From contig CAJNOJ010000016.1 in assembly GCA_905250025.1 (NCBI GenBank), forward strand, positions 1 through 64,000: a stretch of DNA of 64,000 nt, given 5' to 3'. A program made the position numbers and the translations under genes. The DNA is from Adineta ricciae. Its lineage: Eukaryota; Rotifera; Eurotatoria; Adinetida; Adinetidae. Shown in pieces: positions 32,059 to 46,344 of this stretch. Within the stretch, counting starts at the first letter, position 1. Each line of letters begins with the position of its first letter. The notes below the pieces were generated by a model. It saw only the letters and a program-made list of their open reading frames with translations, searched no databases and had not been told where the DNA came from.

Positions 32059-33874
32059 ATGCCATCGAAGAGAAAATCACAGGTGAATAGAACAGGCGTC
32101 TACTATTTAGCAGATGAACATCGGAAGTTGCATCCGGCTTATTCTCGAATGAACATTCAAGATTTAATTTTACATTTACTACCACAGTGGCGTTCGATGA
32201 CACTTGTCGAAAAGAAACCTTATGAAGAGTTAGTTGATCTATATTTATGAAGACCATTCGATGATTTGTTTATGTTTCTTTCTAGTTTAGCTAAACAATA
32301 TAAACGTAGTCGTATGTTAAAGAATGAACATGTTGTCACACCGGTAATACCTTCGAGTGAAGAAGTGTCATTTCTCGAACAAAATAACAATGAAAATAAT
32401 TTCTTGGATTCTTATTTATCAAAGAATCTCCTGACAGTATTCAAACGCGACTTCTTGTTTATTAGTTTTCAAATCTTTTGTCGAACGGACGATGAAGACG
32501 GGGGAGAATATTATCCAGCCGAAGTGGCTATTATGAGATACTCATTTGCAGAAAAAATCGAACAAGAATATTATACTATAATGAAACCAGAGAAATTTCC
32601 CGTCGGATATACCGGCACGGCGATTGATTTGTCACGTGAAACGCATCAAATTCCACCGTTTGACTTTATCGGAGCTAATGGGGACTATGCACAAATATGG
32701 CGAGAAGTTAGGAGAGTCATTGGTGGTAAGTAGAATCGTTCGAAGTTCTTTTGTGGTTCGCTTATATATTCGCGTACATTCTTCTTTGGTTTTATTGAAA
32801 GTCTTTCTTAATTAGAGTCAATCGTCGATACATCAACCATACAACCGATTGTAATCTTCTGTAATGCATTTGATCGCGCACAAACTACTTATCTTCTTAA
32901 ATGGCTGGCTTCAAAAGATGAGACACAAGTACAAAAACCTTCGTTTCGCGTATGTTCCTTTGAAGCTTTGGTCGCTGCGCTCCTTCGTCGACTCGGTATT
33001 GGTGATTTTGCTCACCAAAGTGTTCGCGAACAGCTACGTCGTCCTGTTTATACATTGCAAATTAAAGATCGATGTATCTATCATGATTCTCTAGCAATTC
33101 AATATTGTTGTCGCGCAATTAATCACGGTTTCAGTCTTCTTCTCGATGGATTTGTTCGAGAACGTTTCATTCAAAAATTACCGGAACATATTCAAATTAA
33201 ATTAACTGAAACGAAATCAGCTCAAACGCTCAAACCTGATAATGTTAAACACGAAGCACACTCTGTTAGTGATAACACCACATCATCTGTTGATGATTCC
33301 ATCAGTTCAACCTATCTCGAAAAACATCGAGGTGGATTACGTCGTTTAACACAGCTACGCAAAATTGAAGAACAGAAAGTAAAACAACACTGACGAAGTT
33401 AGTTTCGTGAAATATGATGGTTGCTTTTGTTTTCTCGATATTAGTCAAGTACTGATAAACTGCAAGCAATTGGTGCAAATATATTCATTCAATCACCTTC
33501 GTCGAATCCTCCCAGCACAACGACTCAACGAATGAGTGTTCTATCAATTGAGAACAAAGTATCTCGTCACTGTTTTGTTTTACAGAATATACCACAAACG
33601 CGTATGTTTACTTTCTTCGTAGTTATCAAAAATCATCAAACCAAGAACCTTATCTCCAATGGAAGTCGATTGTCGTTGGCCAATTTCTTCACTATATAAC
33701 AACAATACTGATGACGAAGATCTATATGTGATGACCGGTCGTGGCTTACGAAAAGCAAATAACTGTGTATCGACCACAGGCGGCACAAATTCCGAACCTT
33801 TAATATTCACTACCGGCATCGGTCGTGGACGTCGGCTTCAACTCATTGCTCCGGTACCTGGTTTTCCAATGTGA
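32059..33874 (+). CDS. mael: Maelstrom-like protein, copy 1 (HMG box + MAEL domain)
   Basis: Five exons in phase (32059-32228, 32286-32725, 32816-33378, 33445-33558, 33623-33874) give 512 residues. Maelstrom works in the piRNA pathway, linking Piwi-directed transcriptional silencing and germ granules. Residues about 1-75 are an HMG box (SKRKSQVNRTGVYYLADEHR ... YEDLAKQYK; the first intron splits the YED codon). The MAEL (RNase H-like fold) domain runs from about 130 to 370, with FQIFCRTDDEDGGEYYPAEV, ETHQIPPFDFIGANGD, the late C-I-Y-H...Y-C-C cluster (CIYHDSLAIQYCC) and the family's Cys/His pattern. The last two exons add a tail with GRG/GRGRR motifs (possible Tudor-binding arginines). A simpler model stops at 33393 by reading into the third intron; the spliced version is preferred because all three frames join cleanly. 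Confidence 0.85.
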
Positions 33875-34222
33875 TATAATAAAAACATCCTTATCTCATC
33901 GAATATATTATTTTTGAAACTCTATTTAACTTTATTATGTCTTTCATTGTTTGTCTGATAGTCTAGTCTTTCTTTTTGTTTGGTTTGCATATGTGAATGC
34001 ATGTTTGCAAAAAATCTGTTTTGTATAACTGTCGGTCTATTTTTCCAGTATAAATTTTCATTGTTTTTCGTTTTTCTTTCTTTGATTTTGAAGACAAAAA
34101 TTGGAAAAGAAAAGATGATATATTTCTCTTTTTTTTAAAGACAAAGTTTGATATCTTAGTGTCTTTTGCATTTGAACTGACCATATATAAAATTTTAGAT
34201 TTGACTTCTCTAAAGTGAGAGT
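33875..34222. other. Spacer between the two maelstrom genes
   Basis: 348 bp, AT-rich, with no gene. Must hold the 3' end of copy 1 and the promoter of copy 2. Confidence 0.6.
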
Positions 34223-35876
34223 ATGCCAAAGCCAAGTCGGTCACCATTGTATTTCTATGCTGTCGAATATCAAAGACGTCAACATACTCGCCGTCAATAT
34301 ATGAATATCAGCGAAGCTATTGCCGCTTGTTATGACGACTGGAAAGCCCTCTCCGACGAAGACAGACAGCCGTATAAAAACCAATTTCAAGAATGGCGTC
34401 TTCAGTCTCGACTCAGTCCAGAATCTGCTAATGTTTCACAACAATATACGAAACCTAAGAAAGGAATTGCCAATGACAATGTACTGCAAAAACGTGATAT
34501 ACCGTGTACTCAATTGAAACACCATTATGATCGTTTTACTACGGAACGGACCTTTCTCGCATGTGAATATCTACCATTAGATAAAAGTGAATTGTTGGCA
34601 ATGCCAATTTATATACTTAATTTTCAAATCTTCTGCAAACTTGATGAAGAAGATGGTGGAAAATATCTTCCGGCAGAAATGTGCATTTTACGTGTACGAA
34701 ATCTTTGTTAAGTATGGATCGACTATGTTTCCGTTTGTTGTAGTATACTTTAAATGATGGTGTGACAACGTATAAACACAGATTCATCAAACCTGAAATG
34801 ATTCCGACAGGTTACATGTCGTCATGTCTCGAGCACGCAAAGGAAACACATGAAATTCCATTGAAAGATTTCGGTGAAGCTTCAAATAATTACAAATCGA
34901 TTTTCCGAGAATTGAAATCTTTTCTTACAACCACGATGATGAATCAATTATCTGGCGGTGAAGATGAACGAACGCGTCGAAGATATTCTCGAATGGTGAA
35001 GCCATGTGTGTTTTCTCCTGCTGTGGAGCACGAACAGACAAGTAAATTGTTCGACTGGCTGCAAGAAAAGAGCGAAGGTGAAGTCTTCTCGATGCGAAAG
35101 AATTTATCCTAACCATTGCTGTCAATACATTTAGGACAACAACCAACGAAAGAATCACGTTTGGTCAATTTCGCTAGTATAGAATCGTTAATCATGGTTT
35201 TAGCAGATTTGAAAAAACATCATGTTTCACGCGATGATATTCAGCGAACATTTGAAAATGCTTCTTATTCCTATTTAGTTGATCAGCGTTGCCCATATCA
35301 TTCTCATTTGGGTATAAGGCATTGCTCTGTAGTGCGATGTCATGCGGCAGCTAAACTTATATCAGCTTATTTAAATCAATTATATGTACCGGAAAGACCA
35401 GCATCCTCCGTAGCTAAGATTGGCAAAGCGACTTCAAATCCATTTGTAAATATTCCCAGTCCACCACCCACGACTACAGTGCGTAGTGACCCTTGTCAAG
35501 TGCAACAACAAGTAGTAAAACAGTACGTGACTTTTTCAAAAAAAGAGTAGTTCTTCCTGTTGATCAAATTCTACTTCTTCTTAGACCTACACTGAGCTTC
35601 CAGAAATATCATCAAAGTCACGAGTCTTCAAGTGATTCTTTAGCGCCATGCTACAATCCGATTAACCATGAACAACGTCATAATTCGCATCAATTCAATG
35701 ATGAAATTGTTCGATTACAACAGCAAAATTTTCACCGTTTACTTTCTGACGCTGAGTCGTCGAACAGAGAGCATCGAACTGATAATCAACGTGCTCTCCT
35801 AAATCAACATAGGCAGATTTTACTTCGAGCACTTCAAACGATCGAACAACAGATCGAGGAACTTGATCTTGAATAA
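34223..35876 (+). CDS. mael: Maelstrom-like protein, copy 2 (HMG box + MAEL domain)
   Basis: Four exons in phase (34223-34693, 34744-35077, 35135-35522, 35585-35876; introns 50, 57 and 62 nt) give 494 residues. Same domain order as the copy 350 bp upstream: HMG box (SRSPLYFYAVEYQRRQ ... YKNQFQEWR), MAEL domain with LNFQIFCKLDEEDGGKYLPAEM, AKETHEIPLKDF and CPYHSHLGIRHC. The two proteins agree in motifs but are strongly diverged elsewhere, so the duplication is old. The tail differs: copy 2 ends in a coiled coil (LLNQHRQILLRALQTIEQQIE) rather than the RG-rich end of copy 1. Stopping at 35550 would ignore the last exon; the splice to 35585 opens a long conserved-looking frame. Confidence 0.85.
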
Positions 35877-35952
35877 TTTTAGTAGCTTCCATTTCTCTTC
35901 ATTTTGATTAATTAATGAGTTTTAAAATCAATCATTTTATTTAATATTGTAG

Positions 35953-36457
35953 ATGGCTTATCTACTTCGTTCTGCTTTGACTCAATCAGTCAGCAAAACA
36001 ACGCGAACAATGTGGATGACAGTTCAACGAAATATGTCATCACACAAAAAAGAAACCGACGAAGAGTTCGATCAACGATGGAAAACTTATTTTGACCGTC
36101 CGAATATTGATGGTGAACGAACAAGAGAAGCAGATTGAATTGAAAACTAGCCTTCGTTCTTTAATTGCAGGATGGGACATCCGCCAAGGAATTAATCATA
36201 TGAACCGTTTAGATTTAATTCCCGAACCAGAAATCATTTCCGCTTGTCTCCAAGCATGTCGTCGTGTGAACGATCATTCATTAGCCGTTCGATATTTAGA
36301 AGCAATTCGTTACAAATCGAACGCTGTTTCTAAGCAAGTTTGGCCATGGATTCTTCAAGAAATTCGTCCAACATTAGATAAATTAGGTGTTTCAGCACCA
36401 GAAGATCTAGGTTATGATAAACCTGAACTAGCCCTCAAATCCGTTGATGATATGTAG
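35953..36457 (+). CDS. COX5A: Cytochrome c oxidase subunit 5A
   Basis: Two exons (35953-36112 and 36171-36457, 58-nt intron) give 148 residues in phase. Nuclear-encoded structural subunit of respiratory complex IV on the matrix side of the inner mitochondrial membrane. The first ~35 residues are a basic, hydroxylated presequence (LLRSALTQSVSKTTRTMW). The mature part shows the family blocks ETDEEFDQRWKTYF, RPNIDGWDIRQGIN, IPEPEIISACLQACRRVND and EIRPTLDKLGV. Length is normal. It starts only 76 bp after the maelstrom copy 2 stop codon. Confidence 0.95.
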
Positions 36458-37795
36458 AATGAACTTTTGCTATAAACTGGTACACCTCGTGTTTTTTATA
36501 CCTTGAGCGTTTGTTTTTCTAAAACAAATATACATCCACTCCTTTCAGATCTTTTCTTTTCTTCCGAATAAAATATATAGCTTGTATCTCTTCAGATATA
36601 CCTTTTAGGTAATTAGAAATCGATATCAACACGAAAACAATTTTACAGTCTACGAACTAATCGAACAAGACACGCCATCTGTATCGATACACGTCGCCGT
36701 ATCATAACCATTGCTGTACCGCTTCGAGTGAATCAGTCATCTATAGACGTGCAATGAAGTACGACGAGTGTCTTTTTCTTACAGTCTAGGGTAAGGTAAT
36801 CAAATAAACAAGTACTTATGTCTGATGTTAAAACTAATAACACAACTTATTCTTAATTCAGAGGAACGTTTGACGTAATCTAGGCTGCCTGATATTTAGA
36901 GTGACGTAAATGAATAGTATAAATAGCACGGAAAAGCACAAGACTGACACGTATCTATCACAGAAACTCCTAAATTGATCGATGGAAATTAGTCATTCTA
37001 TTCAAATGTAAATGCTCATTTTAGGATAGCTTTGAATAATTCATAGACGCTGCTTTAATCATAGCTTTGACTTGTCGAACTTGCCTTTTTTTTTCTTTGC
37101 TGCTCGTCAGCTACATACCCAAACTACGTACTTGACGAATAGAAAGAAAGTATTTCACAGTAAACAATGATTAATTCAACCAAATGTTTTTTTTTGTGTT
37201 AAGTTCGTTCGTGAAATCACGTTGCCAGTGAAAGCACTGTTTCGTGTACAATTTATTCATTTGTTTCTATAAACACGTTTCGATTTCGATTTCTTCGTGG
37301 AAGCTTCCTTACTCCAAGGACACTAACACATAGTATTAGTCATTATAATCATACTATCGGTGCGCGAAATGTGATGACGAACATTATAGAAATTCTCTTA
37401 TACAGCTGTGATCGTCTGCACAAGAATTTAACATCGTTACATGAAACACTTTTCTTCAATTATATCGTCGTGTAAGATAATGCTTTCTCGTCGGTTAAAA
37501 TATCATTTTACTTGCGTAATAAATGAGTGTTCTCATGTAGGCACGCTCGCATTTAACCGTATTCTTTTCTCTCGGTGTTTTATTAAGAAAAGTTTGTACC
37601 ACGAAAAACCCATCTTGCATCTCTTATGTCATGTGCTACGCTAAACGATCGAGAATTAAAGCGAATCCGCTCTATCAAAGTCTTTAATAGAGATGATCTA
37701 GAAAATTAAGAAGCTACTCTAATTCGGATTGAAATTTAAATTGAATTTCAACAACGTTCATATATCTCAAAACTTACCGTTGACGTCAATGGCAG
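36458..37795. other. Intergenic, nothing recognised
   Basis: COX5A 3' UTR followed by AT-rich sequence without a credible reading frame. Confidence 0.6.
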
Positions 37796-37951
37796 CATTG
37801 GCGGGCCAGAGGGGGGGGGCGAGGGGGATAAATGCCCCCAGAAAATTTCTTTTAGCTGGAAATTTGAAGAAAAACGTCTTAAAAGTAGGCATTTTTCTGC
37901 GAAAAAGTGCTTATTGCCCCCCTCGGAAAATTGTGACCCGGCCCGCCAATG
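37796..37951. mobile_element. G-rich miniature inverted-repeat element
   Basis: A 156-bp block opens CATTGGCGGGCC and closes with its exact complement GGCCCGCCAATG. Inside each end is a G-run/C-run pair (GGGGGGGGG at 37811-37819; CCCCCC at 37917-37922), so the block can fold on itself. It is far more GC-rich than its flanks. No convincing target duplication was found, so the superfamily is open; hAT-like is possible. No coding capacity. Confidence 0.65.
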
Positions 37952-38372
37952 AGTCAATGAGAAAGGTGCGCAAATTATTAGAGATTTTCTCGATCCTGTT
38001 CGATAATGAGATGAAAAAACAATATATCCTTAGCTGTATTTGCTGAATAGCTATTTATGTATAATATATATGAAGAAAAAATTTTCATGATTTCGTATAC
38101 ATGCTTTTCTTTCCTTTTCTCAGTTACAAGAACTCCGGAGCGGCCAATTTTATTGTATTTGTGATGTCAGATGGTAGATAAAGATATAGTATACATAGAT
38201 AGTTTATGAAAGAGGAGAGAAACGTTCATTATTTTTTGCAAACAACATGGATCATAACCGGAATGACAACTGTATTCATCTATAGATGAAAAAGAAAAAC
38301 GATAAAAAATCAAAAAAAAATTCCGTGTTTTAAATGTATTGTGTTACGCTTCACGTACACGATTGGTTGGAT
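37952..38372. other. Intergenic, NPF 3' side
   Basis: AT-rich, with no gene; includes the presumed 3' UTR of the minus-strand NPF gene. Confidence 0.5.
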
Positions 38373-38812
38373 CTACTTTCCGAAGTGTTGGTCAAACTGC
38401 TCGTCACTTTTTGAATTGCCATCGCTGTTATCAAACATATAAGAGAGATGTGTATTAAGTGGATCGATATATCGTTTCATAAGCGCGCGACCGAAACGTG
38501 GTCGACCAATGATCGCATAGTACTCATGCACCTTAAAATAGAAGACAGTTGTATGAGAGGAATAGGAGGTTTTCGTTAATGAAATACTTCTTGCAAGTAA
38601 CGTTTGAGTTCTTCACGAGAATGAAACCGTTCTGGACGCTTCGGTGGTGCTAGAAATAGAAGGAGATTAAAGTACAGAACTTTATTTTTTTTTCGAGAAC
38701 ATTTACGTGGAACATCAGTAAAACTTGAAACGGCATAAGCTATTTGTATAGCCAGAGAAAGAAATATGAGCCATGATATAAGACATCTGAATTTATTGTT
38801 GATAAAAGACAT
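38373..38812 (-). CDS. NPF: Neuropeptide F precursor (RPRF-amide)
   Basis: Three exons in phase (38707-38812, 38588-38649, 38373-38531; introns 57 and 56 nt) give a 108-residue prohormone. A signal peptide (CLISWLIFLSLAIQIAYAV) is followed by a single long NPF: KRPERF, HSREELKRYLQEVHEYYA, then IIGRPRFGR. The Gly donates the amide and the Arg is the cleavage site, so the active end is RPRF-amide. This is the invertebrate NPY-family hallmark, acting through NPY/NPF-type GPCRs in feeding and stress control. The C-terminal remainder (ALMKRYIDPLNTHL...) is an ordinary NPF C-flanking peptide. The ATG at 38812 was chosen because it leads into the signal peptide; an in-frame ATG at 38914 would add 34 residues. 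A KR pair before PERF could yield a shorter peptide. Confidence 0.93.
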
Positions 38813-39933
38813 AGTTTGGATGAAAGTATCAATGTTGATAATGAGAGGTTTGTTTGAATAATATGAAGATGGATATTCTTTGCTTATTGACGCGTACGGG
38901 GCGAGAGAGAACAAAGATGAGAATGAATGGATAAGAATCTAAAACTTCTCTTCAAATAGTGCAAACCGTAGATGCAAGAGGAAAGGAAAAGAAAAAAAAA
39001 GAAAGTGCTTGCCGCTTTGAATTTTTCTTTCGAGCAGTTTTTACGCATGCTTAAGATTTCTCATCTTGAGCATTGCTTACCATTGTCTTATTTTCTTTAA
39101 TTAAGAAATATGCATGTTTTTTTGATTAATCTTTAATTATATATTCAAATTGTTTGTCGAAGGGAATAAGATAGCGAACACATCTTTATACATTATATGT
39201 TTTCTTTATCATTCTGCTCGAAATTCTTCAAAAATTTTATCGCTGATCGCTTAGAGCATTTCGGTCTTCCCTCCTCCGGTTTTTCTCCTCTTCAACAGAT
39301 AATTCTGATTTGACTTAAGTTTAATATGTTCATCTTACCCTCAATTAGCTGACCCTCTTACATTTTTAATCTTCAATTAAACTGCGCAAATATCTCTTGA
39401 CATATCTCGATGAATTCGACTGTAAACAACAACAACAACAATAACAAACATTCTTATTCGCAATGACATTGAAACTTCTCAGTTCATTGTATATTCATTA
39501 GAATCAGAGCCAATCTATCTCTGAAAATGATGATTGATCTGACCGATGTCTCATAGGATATTCATAATAAATCAGTTTTATATACAGCTATTGAATATCT
39601 CAAGAGAGCTGGCTCTTTTTTTAGAATCTTATAAGAAAGACTGAGGTCTATCGCTTTATCAATAAACACATTAAGTTTTCTTCGAAAGCAAAATTTGCAT
39701 GCGGACTAAATGTTACTATTGAAAAAAGCAGCTGTTCTGTAACGAATTACATCGTAATACATATATTGAGCCCTCTTACAACTTTGGAGAGCTCTGTTTA
39801 CTCTATGCTGAAGATGTTCTTCGTGCTTGGAAGTAAATGAAACTAATTAGAAAATTAAGAAACGTGTTTCCATCCGTTATTTCTGCTCATCAATTCGATT
39901 TGATTTTAGATCTAGTCAGATAAAATCATCACG
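38813..39933. other. Intergenic between NPF and malic enzyme (divergent)
   Basis: 1.1 kb carrying both upstream regions, since the genes are divergent. Contains an (AAC)n-like run at 39428-39442 and otherwise AT-rich sequence; no gene. Confidence 0.55.
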
Positions 39934-43388
<3,455 letters not shown>

Positions 43389-43470
43389 TTGAATAAAATC
43401 TCGTTCTTTCTGCGTTTACATTGCTAATGATAATTTTTTTATACTAATAAAAACCTATTTATTATTCCAG

Positions 43471-44385
43471 ATGAAGTGGCTGGTAGCCGTTTCGCTAGGT
43501 TACTGTTCATTTTTAATTCTTCGTTACATACTGCGCAAAAGAATTCTTATTCGAGGAAAAACAGTTTTAATTACTGGTGCTTCGTCAGGTCTCGGTGAAG
43601 CTTTAGCACGATGTCTTTTCCGAAGACAATGTCAATTAATTCTCCTAGCAAGACGTTATGATCGTTTGGAGCGATTAAGCCAAGAGCTGATGGAATCGCA
43701 TCCGACATATCCAAAGCCAAAGCTCGTTCAAATCGACCTGTCACAATTTGATCAAATAGCGTCGTCGACAACCTTGTTGAATATTCTTCAACAAGAATCG
43801 ATCGATTGTGTAATCAACAATGCTGGTATCAGTCAACGTTCATCCGTACTCAGTACACCTATTGAACTTGTGAACGAGATATTTCGTTTGAATTACCTTT
43901 CATTAGTTACATTAACAAAATTAATTCTAACTAAAATGATCGAACGGAAACAGAAGAACGCAACTATTGTGAACATATCAAGTTTACAAGGTTTGATAGC
44001 TGTACCCGACCGCAGTTCTTATTCAGCATCAAAACATGCCGTACAAGCATTTAGTGATTCGTTAAGAATGGAACTTCGAGAAGAATATCCTGAACAAAAT
44101 CTTCATGTTTGCGTTGTGAGTCCATCGTATATACGTACGGAACTCGGTCAGCAAGCAATGAGTCGTTTAAATACAAGTGAAAGCCATGCTCCAGACAACC
44201 ATTCATCAGCATATGAAGCAGATTACGTTGCAGAAAGGATTACTAAAGCAATTGAATACTGCGAAGACGATGTTATAATCGCACCATTTCAGCAGAGGAT
44301 TGCAATTTGGTTAAGAAGATTCTGGCCTGAAGGATTTTTCAAATTGATGATTGCAAGAAATAGACGATTAAAAAGAAAAAATTAA
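43471..44385 (+). CDS. Short-chain dehydrogenase/reductase, DHRS7B-like
   Basis: 304 residues, one exon. An N-terminal membrane anchor (VAVSLGYCSFLILRYI) is followed by a classical SDR: TGASSGLGEA cofactor loop at about 34-43, INNAG near 115, NISS with the catalytic Ser near 171, and YSASKHA (catalytic Tyr/Lys) near 186. The PSYIRTEL block after it is the usual substrate loop. Closest in layout to DHRS7/DHRS7B enzymes of the endoplasmic reticulum or peroxisome that reduce lipid or steroid carbonyls; substrate unknown. The lack of introns contrasts with malic enzyme just upstream. Confidence 0.92.
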   Translation: MKWLVAVSLGYCSFLILRYILRKRILIRGKTVLITGASSGLGEALARCLFRRQCQLILLARRYDRLERLSQELMESHPTYPKPKLVQIDLSQFDQIASSTTLLNILQQESIDCVINNAGISQRSSVLSTPIELVNEIFRLNYLSLVTLTKLILTKMIERKQKNATIVNISSLQGLIAVPDRSSYSASKHAVQAFSDSLRMELREEYPEQNLHVCVVSPSYIRTELGQQAMSRLNTSESHAPDNHSSAYEADYVAERITKAIEYCEDDVIIAPFQQRIAIWLRRFWPEGFFKLMIARNRRLKRKN

Positions 44386-44643
44386 TATGCTTTTGGTTTC
44401 TATTTTTGACAAAAAGAAGATTAAAAAGTTAATGAAGTTTTTTTTCTTTTGGAAGGCACTGAGTTTATCTTTACGAAATAAATTCTTTGAAATTCATGTA
44501 GTTTATTAAATATACACATGTTCTCCTATCAAGTTAAGAAACATTACATTGCTATGAGTAGGCAAATATGTACACATATTGACATCTAATGATCAGACAC
44601 GCAAAATATGTTTGTCGAAACGAAATAAGTACGATCTGGCGGT

Positions 44644-46344
44644 TTAGAATTCACTGATCACTTGAGTAATCTGCGAACATAATCGCTGTAGATCCTGACA
44701 TTGAGCTGACATTGTTTGATTGAAATCATTGGTTTTAGTTTCAAATAGATCACGAAGACGTGATAATTGTTGAAGATTTCGATGCGGCGAACGAGAAGGT
44801 GTACGACTCGAGGCAGAATTGGATACTGTTCGTTGCTGTAGTTCACTACGAAGATCTTGATTAACTGTTTCACTTCTCTTAAAAAAAAGGAATTTTTCGA
44901 ACAACACAACATCAACGATTTTCTTCTCACATACTGATAAACGATCTTTCAATGAATTAATTTGCGTTGTATATCGTTGAATTTGACTTTCTAATTGAGA
45001 AATCTTCTGAAATACGTATGAAGAAAGATTATTTTCATCTGAAAAATAGTTACAACTACTTGTTCTTGTTGTTTGTTATGGAATTCGATATCACCCAAGC
45101 GATTTTTCGTTTCTTTCGCGTCACTGACTTGTTCATGATCAGATGAATGAGGAGTACAGATCTAAATAATTCCATATAACAACTCTTTTATTCTTTTATT
45201 AAAATATTCTTTCATATCTATATGATTCCTAATATACCATCACGTTCAATAGTGCATAAGCTTGACATCCGTCACGTATGTCAAGTTTCTACTTGAAATT
45301 GAATGCTTTTTATCAAGTATGATAGCATAACAGGTATGCTCAAGGATTACTATGAATAACCACTGAGATTGACTTCTGAACGGCATAGTCGATATTTATA
45401 AAATACTATTATTTTACCATTTGGCGTAAACGTGAACATTCTTCACGATAAAATTGTAATTGTCTTTTCCACTCTTCCACATTAGCATGACTTTCTTGTA
45501 ATGCTGTTGTCAATTTAGTATTATTACTACGTAAAATTTCCAATTCTTCTTGCCATACTTTCGCATTATTTGAACTAAAATAAATAGCAACAATAACCAA
45601 CGATGTGTCATTAAAATTCATTGCCTTTGAACAAGTGCTAATTTTAGATGAGCATTCTCTTGTTTTAGATGCATCGATCGATCCGATCCAGAAGATTTAG
45701 TCGACCAATCAGTTTCCGACTGAAAAACAACGATGAATTCTATTCATGTTAATTAAAGAACAGAACTGATTTTACTCGAGATATACGTCGAACATTGAGA
45801 CTGTGACTTCGTACAGTATTTCTTGATGCTTCCTTAATTGTAGTGAATTTATTAATAAACTAATAAATGAAAGAAAATGAGAAAAATTCTGAATAGAATC
45901 TGCAGCTTACTCGTGTTAGCTCAAATTCATTAGCGAATCCTAAACCATAAACTTGATTCGCTTTCGAATCCATCCATTGACAAAATTTTTCAGATGTTTT
46001 AATGAAATTCATCCGACTAGTTATAACTGTATTGATGAGTATTTTTGAACCATCAACAGATATGATGCGGTGAACATTTTTAATCGAGTCGTAGAATATC
46101 TGAACATTGACTAATATTCAAAACGCAAATATTGATGGTAATTCAATCAAAGAATAAAGCTCTTACCAGCGCCTGTTGATAATTGATTCCAAGATCTTCG
46201 TGTTTCGGGATCAACTTGAAATATAATGGCTTTACATGTGTATAATGGAGCTTGCACACTAAGGTAAACGACAGTCATTTAAATCGAAAGATTTATTGTG
46301 TCTTAGCGCTTACCCCATATTCGTATTGAGATGCATATTTGATT
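44644..46344 (-). CDS. Homer: Homer scaffold protein (5' end not placed)
   Basis: Minus-strand multi-exon gene. Homer links group I mGluRs, IP3/ryanodine receptors and Shank through its EVH1 domain and multimerises through its coiled coil. The EVH1 is spread over several exons: APLYTCKAIIFQVDPETRR (46175-46260), FYDSIKNVHRIISVDGSK, TSRMNFIKTSEKFCQWMDSK and ANQVYGLGFANEFEL (45915-46090). These match the Homer family block by block. Coiled-coil exons follow, with NVEEWKRQLQFYREECSRLRQM (45412-45573) and KISQLESQIQRYTTQINSLK; the last exon is 44644-44877 (QQLSRLRDLFETKTNDF). The most upstream coding piece I can join is 46313-46344 (IIKYASQYEYG). The start codon lies further upstream, perhaps beyond an intron of up to 1 kb; a possible donor follows SANSVSSTR near 47421. 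Confidence 0.9.

Noticed and set aside
31955..32257. Minus-strand 100-residue frame
   Set aside because: Antisense shadow of the first maelstrom exon.
33580..33819. Minus-strand 79-residue frame
   Set aside because: Antisense to the RG-tail exon of maelstrom copy 1; the plus-strand spliced model explains the region better.
45265..45291. Short hairpin CTTGACAT ... ATGTCAAG inside Homer
   Set aside because: Only 8 bp arms in an intron of AT-rich sequence; expected by chance.
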